Assembly: GCF_002811765.1 (NCBI RefSeq)
Contig: NZ_NPDR01000002.1
Span: forward strand, 124,001-188,000
Source of the DNA: Leptospira saintgironsiae
GTDB lineage: Bacteria; Spirochaetota; Leptospiria; Leptospirales; Leptospiraceae
Direction: 5' to 3'
DNA: 64,000 bases
Made by a program: the position numbers and the translations under genes. This document shows, piece by piece, positions 1-9,687 of this stretch (its first letter is position 1; each line of letters starts with the position of its first letter). The notes below the pieces were generated by a model. The model was not told the origin of the DNA, did not search any database, and worked only from the letters and a program-made list of their open reading frames with translations.

Positions 1-466
1 AGTCTATTTCTAAACGACTGAATGTATGATTCATCACAGTGCAGTTAGTCGATAAAGTTGCTGAATATCGAAAGATGGAATTTGAAGTTCTGGTTAAAAC
101 ACAATTTGTCGGATCATCCGGTTTATGAGAAGAACCCAAGTAAAGATCCAAGTCCCCGCCTACAGGAAATGTAAAAGGAGAAGTAGAAGGAACTGTTTCA
201 ATCTTAACTACGTAGTTCGAAGGAAACATATCCGGAAGATCCACTACGATCCCTTGCCCCGACGAATTGTCCACATCGCATGAAGTTATAAATTGATTAT
301 CTGCTGTAAATGTGTCGAAGCTCACTTGAGCCAAATTTGTTCCAGGCGTTATGTCAATATTTTGTAATAAAGGAAAAAGGAATGAACTCGGAATATCCTT
401 CTTTTCCTCACTACATGTAAAGAGAACTAAAACGGGGACTATAAGTAGAGTTTTTAAAAATTTCAT
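1..466 (-). CDS. Putative lipoprotein, 3' part beyond the window
   Basis: On the minus strand an ATG at 466 opens a frame that stays open to base 1, so the C-terminus lies outside the window. The protein begins MKFLKTLLIVPVLVLFTCSE: basic N-terminus, hydrophobic core, then a lipobox-like LFTC. The mature protein should therefore be lipidated on the cysteine near residue 18. The visible remainder is Ser/Thr/Asp-rich and contains three or more further cysteines, as expected of an exported beta-rich protein. I recognise no domain. It is divergent from the large lipoprotein gene starting near 666 and the two share about 200 bp of upstream DNA. No strong Shine-Dalgarno is visible. Exported lipoprotein is a firm reading; the function is unknown. 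Confidence 0.75.
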   Translation of the reverse strand, partial: MKFLKTLLIVPVLVLFTCSEEKKDIPSSFLFPLLQNIDITPGTNLAQVSFDTFTADNQFITSCDVDNSSGQGIVVDLPDMFPSNYVVKIETVPSTSPFTFPVGGDLDLYLGSSHKPDDPTNCVLTRTSNSIFRYSATLSTNCTVMNHTFSRLEID

Positions 467-627
467 TTTAGGAAATAACAAACCAAGAATTAGATGTTTG
501 TGCTCTTTTTATATATCCAATTTGGGAGATAAAATTTTTTCAAAAAAAGACCGAATTTATTGTGAAACGATCCAAAAATTTGTCCTAATTGTCCGTTTTT
601 TATCCAATCCGGATAAGGTGTATAACG

Positions 628-643
628 TGTGGGAGATCCCACC
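628..643. repeat. 16-bp palindrome, TGTNGGANNTCCNACA family
   Basis: The sequence TGTGGGAGATCCCACC contains 6-base complementary arms GTGGGA and TCCCAC around a two-base centre. It matches, with one end mismatch, the two palindromes at 36364 and 36494. It lies about 22 bases upstream of the likely start of the large lipoprotein gene, where it could be a 5'-UTR hairpin or the binding site of a dimeric regulator. A second small inverted repeat (TTATCC, GGATAA) lies just upstream, near 600-616. Confidence 0.5.
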
Positions 644-665
644 TAACCATAAAAGGATGATTTGC

Positions 666-3600
666 GTGCGAAAAATATTATTCCTCTTTGCTATTTCTTT
701 CACTTGGAATTGCTCAAACGGTTTCTTTCATGATCTTTTTAACCGAAATAAAACCAGTTTTCCTCTTCCTGCGATTCTGAGTGGTGCCCCTAAGGTTACT
801 TTACCTGAATCGATCCCTTCTCAATCTCTTCGAATGGAAGAAGACCAAAATGTACCAAGGTTATTGGGGAGATCCCAGGTTCCCATTGGAAATGTTTATA
901 ATCTGACATTGGATCTAAATGATAAAAATGGAAAAGGTAAGATACCGTATAAAAGTCTTTTTTTCCAAAAACCGGTTCAGTTGGAATTTCCCGTAGACTT
1001 AGGGGAATTGAAGTCCAAAGGATTCACCCAAGAGTTTTACGTATGGTACAAAGATTTTTCTTCAAAAGAATGGAGAGTATTACAAAAGGGTAAATTGGAT
1101 ATAGAAAATTCTTCTGTCAAAGTGGAGACAAATCATTTTACGCCATTTATTTTAACCGCTCTTCCTAATCTTCCCGGAACAGGAGTTGCACCTGCAGCTT
1201 CCTGTTTTACGAACGAATCCGCATCTTGGAATTTACAGGGTGTATTGGATGATTCTTCTGCATCCCAGGCGAAATTCGGGATAATCGGTGAAGGATATCA
1301 ATATTATCAAGATAGACCTTACTTTGTAAAGGAAAACGAAGGTGCATTCAGAGAGTTAGGTCTTGAACTTTCTTTATTATTTCCTACTTGCCAAGGAGGC
1401 ACGGGCATTTGCGGAAATTCTCTTCTACATTCTGCTTCTACTTCTCCGGAATACATCGCTTTTAATGCGGTACAAGATATTGATGTTTATGTAATGTATG
1501 ATACTAGAGGAGGTTCTTCTCCTTCAGATACTTCTCAAGACGCTGATTGGCTTCAAGCGGATTTTACTTTGCTATCCGGTAAGTTTATATATACAACCGA
1601 GCCTGGGTTAGATCCCGCACAGACGCCTGGAGCTTCCGGATATAAAGTATATAAAAAAACTTATACTCAAGGCTCCCGAGTAAGTTTAGGCGGAAATATA
1701 AAAGGAACAAGCGCTTCCGGAATTTCCTCCAACTATTGGGTTGTAGTAAAACCTGCAGGGACACAGGGAAGTGTGCAATCCTCTGCGATGTTATGCGCTT
1801 CCGGTCCTGACCCGAATGTTCCGAACCCTGTAAAAGGATATATTTTTCCAGGCTCGGATAAGGTTTTACTTTGGTTATTCTATCCTAGTTTAAATTCTCC
1901 TAAAAAAATAATTGTTCGAAGAAGTGAGATCTCTCCTCCAATGACTCCTGCTATGGGAGAAGAACCTACAGGTTTGGAAATTACTCCTTACTCTTATATA
2001 GATAGTGGCCTAGTGGAAGGGCATACATACTATTATTCTATCTTTGCATTAAACGAAGACGGTCTTTATAACGGGATCACTATTGGGACTGCAAACACAG
2101 GTATGGATACGGATGGGGATGGGCTCTCGGATTATACCGAGGCGATCATGGACATAGGCAGTTATTTCGGTTTTAACGCCAACGATACAAATGCAATGCG
2201 ATATTATATGCTAACTCATGCTGATTCGAATGGGAATGGCATAAACGATTTAATGGAGTTGGCGAATGGACAGGCTCCGTATTCGGTTGAAAAAAATCCC
2301 CCGATAGTACAGGCCTCTCCTTATACCCAAAATGCAAGTTCCGGGATTGTTGATCTAAAGATAGATGTCAGTGATGATTCATACTATGAACTCGACATGT
2401 TTCTTTGTTATGTTCGTAGATACGATCCAAGCATGACGGAAGAGGAGTTTTTAAGAAAACCTTTCGGTAGCTCGACGTTTGGTGACCAAACATTAGCGCT
2501 TTCCGAATCGTTGGATTATTGGTCACAAGCATACAAATATAATAGCCGAATTTCTAGTCATAGGTTGGGAAAATCCGGACCGAATCTTCCGGATCGTTTT
2601 GCAATTTGGGGAAAAGACCGTTATGGAAATATTTCCGAACCAACAATCATAGAGTTTCAAATGAGAGAATCGAAAGGAGAACATTCTTTCGTTATCAATC
2701 AATTTGACCCTGCACAAGTCCCAAATGCTAATAGAAGAATTGCGTTTGCATCTCTCTTACCTGATCCATTTTGGGATTATCCGAGTGGGGTAAATGTGGC
2801 GGGCTTTTATGTGAATCCGAATATAGATATTTCAGGAATTTCTCATATTATCCCCGTAAAGGATCCTGAAAATTTGACACAATCCTCATTTCGTTTTCCA
2901 AGCTTTATCGCTTTCTCACAAAATAAGGCTGCCTACTACGAACCTTCCGGAAATAATATTTTAAAAAAGAATGAAGTGCCGATCAATTACGAATATTCGG
3001 CTTCTCGTCCCCTTGCTTCACATTTTCAGATCCAGCTCGGAGCTGATTCGGCTGTGGGGGCTTTGTACTCTAATGCATCGAATGTTCAAGCGAGTATATT
3101 CAAAATTGAGAATGGTTTACTTTCCGCCAATTCTTATCTAATGCCTGAAATCCCTGGGGGAAGTTATCCTTTACCTTCTTCCGTTTTATCATATGATAGA
3201 GGGGCAGGGCTTGGAGTAATTATAGGATCAAAATTTTTGGATTATACCTTGGATTCGTTTTCATCTCCGATTTACCAACCTTTCGGAACCGGGACTACGG
3301 ATACGAATCTTTCAGGAGTCATTTCGAGCGATCGTTTGAATTCATATAATCCTCAAAATGAGCCGGAAGTATTTGTCACAATGAGGAATATATCCTCTCA
3401 GGCAGATATAAAATTACTCTATAGAAAATCGGGATATTTGAATTTTTCATCAGTAAATCTTACTGGGCTACCAAGTAATTTTAATGGGGTGCAGGTAAAA
3501 TTTATTTCATTCTACGATTTTGTAGGAAATCCAGTATATCAATTGTTTGTATATGGAATAAGGATCGTAAGTTCTAATCCTTATGCGACTGAGTCTTTGT

Positions 3601-4613
3601 TATTGAGATATAAAGTTTCGAGTGTTTCCGGAATTCCTACTGCGGTCTTGGAAAATCAAACTGTTCTGAATAATTACAGGGAAATTTATATAGATAATTC
3701 GGGCAGATACATCATCGGAAATTTAGGAAATTGGAAGTATCATACATACTTAAATAAGGAAGAAGGTCCTGTATTACTTTCAACTACTGACTTTGCTTCT
3801 CCAGGAGGTAAAACTCAATTTTCATTTGTTCCTACTGCAACAAATCAGGTGGGGAATATAGGAGGGTATTCTAAAATTCGAATTCTTCCTAGTTCCGGTT
3901 ATTCCGATTATCAGAGATACGGATTCGTTCCTGCTGATTCGGATATCATAGTTCGACATCATGCATATGACTGGAAAGCGAACGAATGTGGATCTTCTCC
4001 TACTCCTGCCGGAACAGAGGATATTATTGCAACTGCGACCGGAAATTATGGAGTTCCACCTTTGGCAATTGCAGTCCAGCCTGCCGCTGTTCCTGTTCAG
4101 AATACCAAAAGAATAAAAGCTCCTAGTTCCGCGGCAAATCTTGTTTTGGAATCAAGTTTTACCCAAGCCACAAGTCCTTGTCGTACAAGTTTGATTGCAA
4201 GAGATACTGCAACGCTTCCTGTTCGGAAAAAGTTCGTAGTATCTACAACTAGCTATTACCATGACTTCAGTTTGAATCCGGCGAATGTTCCTGCGACTTA
4301 TAATACAGCTCCTTCGCCTTCAGGATATGATGCTGCAGAATTTAAAAAATGGGAACCTTTGAGTAAATCTTCTCCCCAAAGACTCGGGACTTATGTTCGT
4401 AAGAATATTCTTTTCTGGTGGCCTTATGCGATTATCGACGAATGGAATCCATGTATCATTACGGATGTGACCATGGAGGATGGTAGAGCAATTTGTCATA
4501 ATAATTTCGGGGGATATCCTGCGTTTGTGGAAGATTATGTGAATCAATATGATCGATATACATTTACAAGCCAGTTTGTATATTCCGGAGATAAACTGAT
4601 ACCTGCACCTTAA
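666..4613 (+). CDS. Large surface or periplasmic lipoprotein with Ca-binding and FnIII-like segments
   Basis: About 1,315 residues. A longer frame is open from 351 but would overlap the divergent gene. The exported protein starts at GTG 666, nine bases after AAAAGG, or at ATG 657. The N-terminus (VRKILFLFAISFTWNCSN) is a short signal peptide with a lipobox cysteine near residue 16. Around residues 390-465 is a fibronectin-III-like stretch with a 'TYYYSIFALNEDG' strand. Near residues 480-535 are two acidic loops, DTDGDGLSD and DSNGNGINDL, of the thrombospondin-3/dockerin calcium-binding type. The rest is beta-rich, Ser/Asn/Tyr-heavy and without a recognisable enzyme motif. It is probably anchored at the outer membrane and surface-exposed, by analogy with other long leptospiral lipoproteins. 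Its ligand is unknown. It is followed by a clear hairpin terminator. Confidence 0.8.
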   Translation: MRKILFLFAISFTWNCSNGFFHDLFNRNKTSFPLPAILSGAPKVTLPESIPSQSLRMEEDQNVPRLLGRSQVPIGNVYNLTLDLNDKNGKGKIPYKSLFFQKPVQLEFPVDLGELKSKGFTQEFYVWYKDFSSKEWRVLQKGKLDIENSSVKVETNHFTPFILTALPNLPGTGVAPAASCFTNESASWNLQGVLDDSSASQAKFGIIGEGYQYYQDRPYFVKENEGAFRELGLELSLLFPTCQGGTGICGNSLLHSASTSPEYIAFNAVQDIDVYVMYDTRGGSSPSDTSQDADWLQADFTLLSGKFIYTTEPGLDPAQTPGASGYKVYKKTYTQGSRVSLGGNIKGTSASGISSNYWVVVKPAGTQGSVQSSAMLCASGPDPNVPNPVKGYIFPGSDKVLLWLFYPSLNSPKKIIVRRSEISPPMTPAMGEEPTGLEITPYSYIDSGLVEGHTYYYSIFALNEDGLYNGITIGTANTGMDTDGDGLSDYTEAIMDIGSYFGFNANDTNAMRYYMLTHADSNGNGINDLMELANGQAPYSVEKNPPIVQASPYTQNASSGIVDLKIDVSDDSYYELDMFLCYVRRYDPSMTEEEFLRKPFGSSTFGDQTLALSESLDYWSQAYKYNSRISSHRLGKSGPNLPDRFAIWGKDRYGNISEPTIIEFQMRESKGEHSFVINQFDPAQVPNANRRIAFASLLPDPFWDYPSGVNVAGFYVNPNIDISGISHIIPVKDPENLTQSSFRFPSFIAFSQNKAAYYEPSGNNILKKNEVPINYEYSASRPLASHFQIQLGADSAVGALYSNASNVQASIFKIENGLLSANSYLMPEIPGGSYPLPSSVLSYDRGAGLGVIIGSKFLDYTLDSFSSPIYQPFGTGTTDTNLSGVISSDRLNSYNPQNEPEVFVTMRNISSQADIKLLYRKSGYLNFSSVNLTGLPSNFNGVQVKFISFYDFVGNPVYQLFVYGIRIVSSNPYATESLLLRYKVSSVSGIPTAVLENQTVLNNYREIYIDNSGRYIIGNLGNWKYHTYLNKEEGPVLLSTTDFASPGGKTQFSFVPTATNQVGNIGGYSKIRILPSSGYSDYQRYGFVPADSDIIVRHHAYDWKANECGSSPTPAGTEDIIATATGNYGVPPLAIAVQPAAVPVQNTKRIKAPSSAANLVLESSFTQATSPCRTSLIARDTATLPVRKKFVVSTTSYYHDFSLNPANVPATYNTAPSPSGYDAAEFKKWEPLSKSSPQRLGTYVRKNILFWWPYAIIDEWNPCIITDVTMEDGRAICHNNFGGYPAFVEDYVNQYDRYTFTSQFVYSGDKLIPAP

Positions 4614-4622
4614 AAATGAAAC

Positions 4623-4673
4623 GCGGAGAATCTCCGAAATTATTTCATGAGATTCTCCGCATTGTAATTTTTT
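4623..4673. terminator. Hairpin terminator, probably bidirectional
   Basis: A perfect 12-bp inverted repeat has arms GCGGAGAATCTC (4623-4634) and GAGATTCTCCGC (4649-4660). The loop is 14 bases, and ATTGTAATTTTTT follows. The minus strand also has a short T run beyond its side of the stem, so it could end transcription from both directions. Confidence 0.8.
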
Positions 4674-4760
4674 CTAAATTGTCAAAGGACGAACAAAACG
4701 AGTTCCTAAAATGAGTTTTCCTTGAGAGAGCGGGTCTAACGGATTCATATTATCGATCAT
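4674..4760 (-). pseudogene. Possible 3' remnant of a lost gene (28 codons)
   Basis: The minus strand holds an open frame ending in TAG at 4674-4676, from ATG at 4760 (or TTG at 4787). Its product contains NPLDPLSQGKLILGTRFVRP, which reads like genuine protein rather than random codons. An in-frame TAA lies just beyond the TTG, so no longer protein is possible now. It ends directly against the hairpin terminator at 4623-4660, as a real gene's 3' end would. It may be the tail of a deleted gene, a very small gene, or chance. I do not recognise the parent family. Confidence 0.3.
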
Positions 4761-4856
4761 TTCGTTTGGCTTCGAAACAAACTGCAATTATTAAAACTAC
4801 AAATTCTTCTTCCGAATTCAGCTTGCCTGAGTGGAAGATTTTTCCATTCTTTCTAT

Positions 4857-6038
4857 GTGATCCTTTTTTATTATCTATCTTCTATCCTGGGTTTACTTGC
4901 GGGAAATATGTTCAATTATACCGCCATTATTCTTTCCCAAAGTATTTCTAATTCGGATACATTTTCGGGTTGGGTATTCTTCTTTGTATGTTTTCCTCTT
5001 TTGTTTTTAAGTTTCACTGCGGGAAGATTGCTGGATAAATATTCTAGGAAATGGCTTCTTGCTGCTGCACAAATTTCAATGGCATGTGGTTCTGGATTTG
5101 CCGCTCTTGCATTACATTTGGAATGGATCTCTCCCGGAAAACCTTATCTTCTTCTTGTGTCTTCCGTTCTTTCCGGGATCGGACTTTCTTTTGTAATGCC
5201 TGGAAGATTTGCAATACTTGGAGATCTATTAGAACATTCTAAAATAGGAAAACATAGTGTTTGGTTAAATACTCTTGTACTTTTTGGATATGGTCTTGCT
5301 CCTTTAGTGGCCGGGTATTTTAAGGAATATTTCTCCTTTAAATATGTTTTTATAAGTATTGGTTCCGCTTATGTTCTGAGCGTATTCTTTTTGATCTTGA
5401 TCCCAGTACAGATGAGGGAGAGAAGCCAGGCTTCCTCTGGACCTGGTATCTCAGAGTTAGTTGCGTATTTGAAAAATTCCCCTCTGGTTTCTCAGTTCCT
5501 ATTGCTTATGGGCGCTGTAGTTCTGTTAGTCGGGCCAGTCCAGGTCCTTCTTCCAAAATACGCCAAGGAAATTTTGGGATTAGGAGAAGGTGAAAGAGGC
5601 GCCTTACTTTCGGCATTAGGAGTGGGGCTTGTGATCGGAGGTGGAGCTACCTTTCTTCTTCACGGTTTAAAGAAGAAGGGCCATATTCTTTTTGGATCTG
5701 CACTCTTCAGTTGTTTTCTATTTTCACTTATCCCTTTTCTTGCGGAAAGTTTGGTGCTCACATCGGTTTGTTTTTTTGTATTTGGGTTTATGACTGGCGT
5801 GATCATTACTCTTATCCCAGCGGGTATCCAACAAAATACTGAAAATCATATCAGGGGAAGGATACTTTCTCTTTATAGCCTGGTCTTTCTTTTGGTGCCT
5901 GCATTCTCCGGGATTTTATCCGGATTTTTTTCGGATCGGATTGGAATTCCTTCCACATTCGTTTGGTCCGGGTTTTTGGAAATGGGAGCATTGATCTATC
6001 TCAGTTGGAGAATGGACCAGGTCCGTAATCATTATTAA
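4857..6038 (+). CDS. Major facilitator superfamily transporter
   Basis: About 393 residues, almost entirely hydrophobic, with around 10-12 predicted membrane helices in two halves joined by a charged cytoplasmic loop near residues 180-200. Between helices 2 and 3 is [13 protein letters not shown], a good match to the MFS G-x-L-x-D-R-x-G-R-R loop motif. The equivalent FSDRIG occurs late in the second half. The start is GTG 4857, because the first membrane helix begins immediately and there is no upstream ATG/GTG/TTG in frame. No good ribosome-binding site is visible. The substrate cannot be read from sequence; a drug/metabolite efflux or LplT-like role is possible. It ends about 40 bp before dapA. 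Confidence 0.8.
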   Translation: MILFYYLSSILGLLAGNMFNYTAIILSQSISNSDTFSGWVFFFVCFPLLFLSFTAGRLLDKYSRKWLLAAAQISMACGSGFAALALHLEWISPGKPYLLLVSSVLSGIGLSFVMPGRFAILGDLLEHSKIGKHSVWLNTLVLFGYGLAPLVAGYFKEYFSFKYVFISIGSAYVLSVFFLILIPVQMRERSQASSGPGISELVAYLKNSPLVSQFLLLMGAVVLLVGPVQVLLPKYAKEILGLGEGERGALLSALGVGLVIGGGATFLLHGLKKKGHILFGSALFSCFLFSLIPFLAESLVLTSVCFFVFGFMTGVIITLIPAGIQQNTENHIRGRILSLYSLVFLLVPAFSGILSGFFSDRIGIPSTFVWSGFLEMGALIYLSWRMDQVRNHY

Positions 6039-6078
6039 ACGGTTGCCAAATCGCCCAGGGATCAGGAATTTATATATT

Positions 6079-6963
6079 ATGTTTCAAGGCGTATTTACTG
6101 CCATTATTACTCCATTCCGGAACGGGAAAATAGACTATGATTCCTATTTTTCTATTTTGGACAAACAGATCCAGGCAAGGGTAAGCGGAGTGGTGCCTTG
6201 CGGTACCACTGGCGAATCTCCTACTCTTTCTCATGAAGAACACGCGGAACTGATCCGCGAAACTGTGAAACATGTCAAAAAGCGGATTTTGGTAGTGGCA
6301 GGTACTGGTTCCAACTCTACTAGAGAAGCTGTGGAACTGACTGAAGCCGCTTGTAAGGACGGAGTGGACGGGATACTTCAAGTTAATCCGTATTATAATA
6401 AGCCAACCCAAGAAGGATTATATCTTCACTTCAAAGAGATAGCGGATCATTCTTCCGTTCCTGTGATGTTGTATAATATTCCTGGTAGAACTTCCGTAAA
6501 TTTATTACCAGAAACTGTTCTTAGACTTTCAGAACATCCTAAGATCAGATCCATGAAAGAGGCTACTGGGGATCTTGGACAAATGTCAAAATTGATCTCT
6601 CTTGTCGGAGACAAGATGACTGTTCTTTCTGGAGATGATAACTTGACTCTTCCTCTTCTTTCCTTAGGTGGAAAAGGTGTAGTGTCTGTGATCTCGAATT
6701 TATTCCCAGAAAGTCTGGTAAATTTAGTGGAGTCTTTTCAAAAAGGGGACGTGGTTGCGGCTCAAAAGATCCATTATGATTTTATAGAATTATTCGCATT
6801 AGCATTTATAGAAACGAATCCTATTCCGATCAAAGCAGTGATGAGCTGGCATGGATTCTGTTCCGGTGAGATACGTCTTCCTATGACTTCTCTAAGTGCA
6901 GGTCCTGGAGCGGATCGTTTGAAAAAAACGGTTTCCGATCTTTTAGCAAAAGGTTATAAATAA
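6079..6963 (+). CDS. dapA: 4-hydroxy-tetrahydrodipicolinate synthase
   Basis: Condenses pyruvate with aspartate semialdehyde, the first committed step to diaminopimelate and lysine. About 294 residues, the usual length. The start ATG 6079 gives [13 protein letters not shown], which aligns with the family N-terminus; the frame extends upstream to 6043 but has no family sequence there. The substrate loop [14 protein letters not shown] begins near residue 42. The catalytic tyrosine lies in [10 protein letters not shown] (about Tyr132) and the Schiff-base lysine in MKEATGD (about Lys160). AGGA lies about 12 bases upstream. It is followed at 10 bp by dapB, forming a lysine-pathway pair. Diaminopimelate also feeds peptidoglycan. 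Confidence 0.96.
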   Translation: MFQGVFTAIITPFRNGKIDYDSYFSILDKQIQARVSGVVPCGTTGESPTLSHEEHAELIRETVKHVKKRILVVAGTGSNSTREAVELTEAACKDGVDGILQVNPYYNKPTQEGLYLHFKEIADHSSVPVMLYNIPGRTSVNLLPETVLRLSEHPKIRSMKEATGDLGQMSKLISLVGDKMTVLSGDDNLTLPLLSLGGKGVVSVISNLFPESLVNLVESFQKGDVVAAQKIHYDFIELFALAFIETNPIPIKAVMSWHGFCSGEIRLPMTSLSAGPGADRLKKTVSDLLAKGYK

Positions 6964-6973
6964 GGAATTCGAT

Positions 6974-7780
6974 TTGGCCCGCAAGAATCGTGTCGCAGTC
7001 ATTGGTGCTTCTGGAAGAATGGGGAAGGCTATTATACAAGTCCTTTCCCAATCTAAAATTTCTGAACTTTCGGCTGCGGTAGTAGGTAAGGGTTCCGTTT
7101 ATTTAGGTTTGGATTCCGGTTTACATTCCGGACTCAAACAAAATGAAATTTTATTTTCGGATGATCTTTCTAAATCAATTTCCGAATCTGATACCGTAAT
7201 CGATTTTTCTATCAGAGAAGTTTTGTCGGATGTTCTGTCTATCTGCAAGGAATTCAAAAAACCTGTTGTGGTTGGAACAACCGGTCTTGTGGAAACTCAT
7301 AAAGATTTATTAAAAGAAACTTCTAAATATATTCCGATCGTGTATTCTCCTAATATGTCTATCGGGGTGAATCTTCTTTTTAAACTGACTGAGATCGCCG
7401 CAAAAGTGATGGGAGATCTGGCGGATATCGAGATCCAGGATATTCATCATCGTCATAAAAAAGATGCCCCTTCCGGCACTGCTGAAAAATTGAAAGCAAT
7501 CCTTTTGGAAACTCTTTCTAGGACAGAGTCAAATATTGTACATGGTCGCCACGGAATTCTTCCTGAAAGAGATCCTAAAGAAATAGCGATCCATACTCTT
7601 AGAGCGGGAGAAGTGATCGGAGATCATACTGTCTATTTTTTCACTCCAGAGGAAAGAGTCGAAATTTCCCATAAGGCACAGGACAGAAAAACATTTGCAG
7701 TTGGTTCCGTAAAAGCCGCCGAATTTTTGATCGGAAGAGAAAAAGGCCTCTACGATATGTTTTCCGTATTAGGGTTATAA
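6974..7780 (+). CDS. dapB: 4-hydroxy-tetrahydrodipicolinate reductase
   Basis: NAD(P)H-dependent reductase that uses the DapA product. About 268 residues. The TTG start at 6974 sits seven bases after AAGGA. The nucleotide-binding loop is [14 protein letters not shown] at residues 7-20. The active-site segment [13 protein letters not shown] includes His159 and Lys163 by direct count, the same positions as in the E. coli enzyme, and GTTG lies upstream. The C-terminal part carries the tetramerisation/substrate-binding region ending in [11 protein letters not shown]. It directly follows dapA and precedes cdaA by 10 bp, so the lysine genes and the c-di-AMP cyclase are likely co-transcribed. Confidence 0.96.
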   Translation: MARKNRVAVIGASGRMGKAIIQVLSQSKISELSAAVVGKGSVYLGLDSGLHSGLKQNEILFSDDLSKSISESDTVIDFSIREVLSDVLSICKEFKKPVVVGTTGLVETHKDLLKETSKYIPIVYSPNMSIGVNLLFKLTEIAAKVMGDLADIEIQDIHHRHKKDAPSGTAEKLKAILLETLSRTESNIVHGRHGILPERDPKEIAIHTLRAGEVIGDHTVYFFTPEERVEISHKAQDRKTFAVGSVKAAEFLIGREKGLYDMFSVLGL

Positions 7781-7790
7781 GGTTCCTAGA

Positions 7791-8630
7791 ATGGATTTTT
7801 TAAAAAACATCAGTTTATTCCAAAGTGATAAGTTCGGGATCGTAATGATCCTGGATATTCTGATTGTTAGTTTTCTAATCTATCAATTTTATTCTACGAT
7901 CCGTAGGACGAGAGGGGTTCAGCTTCTTTTGGGGATTGGACTTATTTGGGTGCTTGGAATTTTTGCACAAACTTTGAATTTTGAACTTTTGGATTGGATC
8001 ATTGATAATATTCGTCCAGCACTTGTATTTGCGATCATAGTTTTACTCCAACCGGAACTTCGTAAAATTACTGGTGATATGGCAAGGCTTCGATTATTCC
8101 GTCCTTTCCTTTTAAAAACTGCCACTGACCTGGATGAGATTGTAGAAGCATCTAAGATTATGGCTAAAAACAAAACCGGATCTTTAATAGCGATCGTCCG
8201 AGAGCATAGTCTCAAAGATATCGCAGAGCAAGCGGTTCAGTTGGATGCAATTCTTTCCACAAGCCTTCTTCTTACAATATTCAAGAAGAATACTGCACTT
8301 CATGATGGGGCTGTTATTATAGAGCAGAACCGAATTGCGTGTGCAGGCGCATTCTTACCAATGGCTACAAATTTGGACGATGCTCGTATGGGCGCAAGGC
8401 ATAGGGCTGCACTTGGAATTGCAGAAGAATCTGATGCAGTCATCGTAGTAACTTCTGAAGAGACTGGAGAAATTTCGGTTTGTCATGACGGAGAAATGAT
8501 CCATCCGGTAAAACCGATCGAATTAAAAAATCTTTTGAATACAATCCTCCAGGAGAAAAAAGCAGGACCAGGAAATCCGGCCACAGACAAAAAGTTTGAA
8601 TCGGAAGAAGCAGGGGAATCACATGATTAA
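7791..8630 (+). CDS. cdaA: Diadenylate cyclase CdaA (c-di-AMP synthase)
   Basis: Makes cyclic di-AMP from two ATP at the membrane. 279 residues. Three N-terminal hydrophobic helices (about residues 15-85) are followed by the DAC domain (about 95-255). The catalytic motif is HDGAVII near residue 171, and the second conserved motif is RHRAALGI near residue 202. ATG 7791 lies eight bases after AAGG. The C-terminus is charged. It overlaps the next gene, its CdaR partner, by eight bases. In Firmicutes cdaA-cdaR is usually followed by glmM; here the pair sits between dapB and acpS. The cyclase call is secure. The targets of c-di-AMP in this organism cannot be read from the window. Confidence 0.95.
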   Translation: MDFLKNISLFQSDKFGIVMILDILIVSFLIYQFYSTIRRTRGVQLLLGIGLIWVLGIFAQTLNFELLDWIIDNIRPALVFAIIVLLQPELRKITGDMARLRLFRPFLLKTATDLDEIVEASKIMAKNKTGSLIAIVREHSLKDIAEQAVQLDAILSTSLLLTIFKKNTALHDGAVIIEQNRIACAGAFLPMATNLDDARMGARHRAALGIAEESDAVIVVTSEETGEISVCHDGEMIHPVKPIELKNLLNTILQEKKAGPGNPATDKKFESEEAGESHD

Positions 8631-9687
8631 GGCCCTTCTGAACAACTGGCAGGCAAAACTTGGCTCTATCATTTTAGCCACGTTATTCTATATCAATTTA
8701 CAAAATTCTAAAATTCTAGTAAGAGAAGTAAATATAAAGATAGAATATCCTAAACTAAGCGGTGGACTTATCATCGCTAAAGGATCTGATACTACTTTTC
8801 CTGTTAAGGTAGAAGGCGTTCGCGACTATGTGAATTTCTATACTCCTTCTTTAAAGGCATATATTTCTCCTGCTGATCTTCATCCTGGGGAGAATATTGT
8901 AAATGTGGTCCGTTTTGGGGGCACAACTCCAGGTTTAAGAATTTCTAAAATTCCTGGGAAAGAAAAAGTTAAGATCATAGTGGAATCAAATGTAAGTAGG
9001 ACTCTTATAGTAGAGCCTAAACTTGCAGGAGATCCTCCTAAGGATTATATTAAATCTTCTCATTTTGTTTCTCCTACGAGCCTCGTTGTTGTAGGAAATC
9101 CTTCAGAGTTTGATAAGGTTGGGCGAATAGTCAGTCTACCTTCTATCTCCCTGAAAGATAAAACGAAAACATTCACTCAGAAATTTAAGGTCCCAGATCT
9201 TCCTGCAGGTTTAAGATACAGGGATAATATTAAAGAAGTTTCAGTAACAGTAAATATCGTAGCTGATTCTTCTACTCCTGGAGAAAGTATAGTTTTAGGT
9301 GTTCCTGTAAAATGCCAGAATCTGGATAAAAATCTGGAAGCAGAATTTTCAGAACAGGAAGTTTCTGTAAAACTACAATCCAAAACTCCGTTGCGAAGTA
9401 TCCAGATCATCAAAGGTCTGAATGCAAGTGTGGTATGTTCTCATAAATACGATCCCAAAATCAAAAAGATACTTCCGGATGGTAAACCTGTAGTCGCAAA
9501 AGTCCGTTTGGAAAAAGCGCCTAGTTTAAAATCCGTAGAGATCCAGGGAGTTTTCCCAGATCGAATTTCTATCCTGTATCGTGTCCGTCCCGATATTGGA
9601 TCAGGTGGAACTGGAAGTGAAGATGGGGGAGATGGAAACTCGGATCCGGGTTCGGAAGAACCTTTGCCGGAGCCTGAGGAAGAATGA
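8623..9687 (+). CDS. cdaR: YbbR-domain protein CdaR, regulator of CdaA
   Basis: Membrane-anchored regulator of the diadenylate cyclase. The start ATG 8623 follows AGGGGA and overlaps the cdaA stop by eight bases; an upstream in-frame start at 8596 is less likely. About 354 residues: a short cytoplasmic N-terminus, one membrane helix at about residues 12-28 ([16 protein letters not shown]), then two or three YbbR beta domains, recognisable by repeated 'VRVEGV...V.V.P' and 'SVTVNIV' strands. The extreme C-terminus is a low-complexity Gly/Asp/Ser/Glu/Pro tail ([20 protein letters not shown]), probably disordered and extracytoplasmic. The stop overlaps the acpS start as ATGA. Confidence 0.88.
   Translation: MIKALLNNWQAKLGSIILATLFYINLQNSKILVREVNIKIEYPKLSGGLIIAKGSDTTFPVKVEGVRDYVNFYTPSLKAYISPADLHPGENIVNVVRFGGTTPGLRISKIPGKEKVKIIVESNVSRTLIVEPKLAGDPPKDYIKSSHFVSPTSLVVVGNPSEFDKVGRIVSLPSISLKDKTKTFTQKFKVPDLPAGLRYRDNIKEVSVTVNIVADSSTPGESIVLGVPVKCQNLDKNLEAEFSEQEVSVKLQSKTPLRSIQIIKGLNASVVCSHKYDPKIKKILPDGKPVVAKVRLEKAPSLKSVEIQGVFPDRISILYRVRPDIGSGGTGSEDGGDGNSDPGSEEPLPEPEEE

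Noticed and set aside
351..665. N-terminal extension of the large lipoprotein reading frame
   Set aside because: It overlaps the divergent lipoprotein gene, has no protein-like character and would bury the signal peptide.
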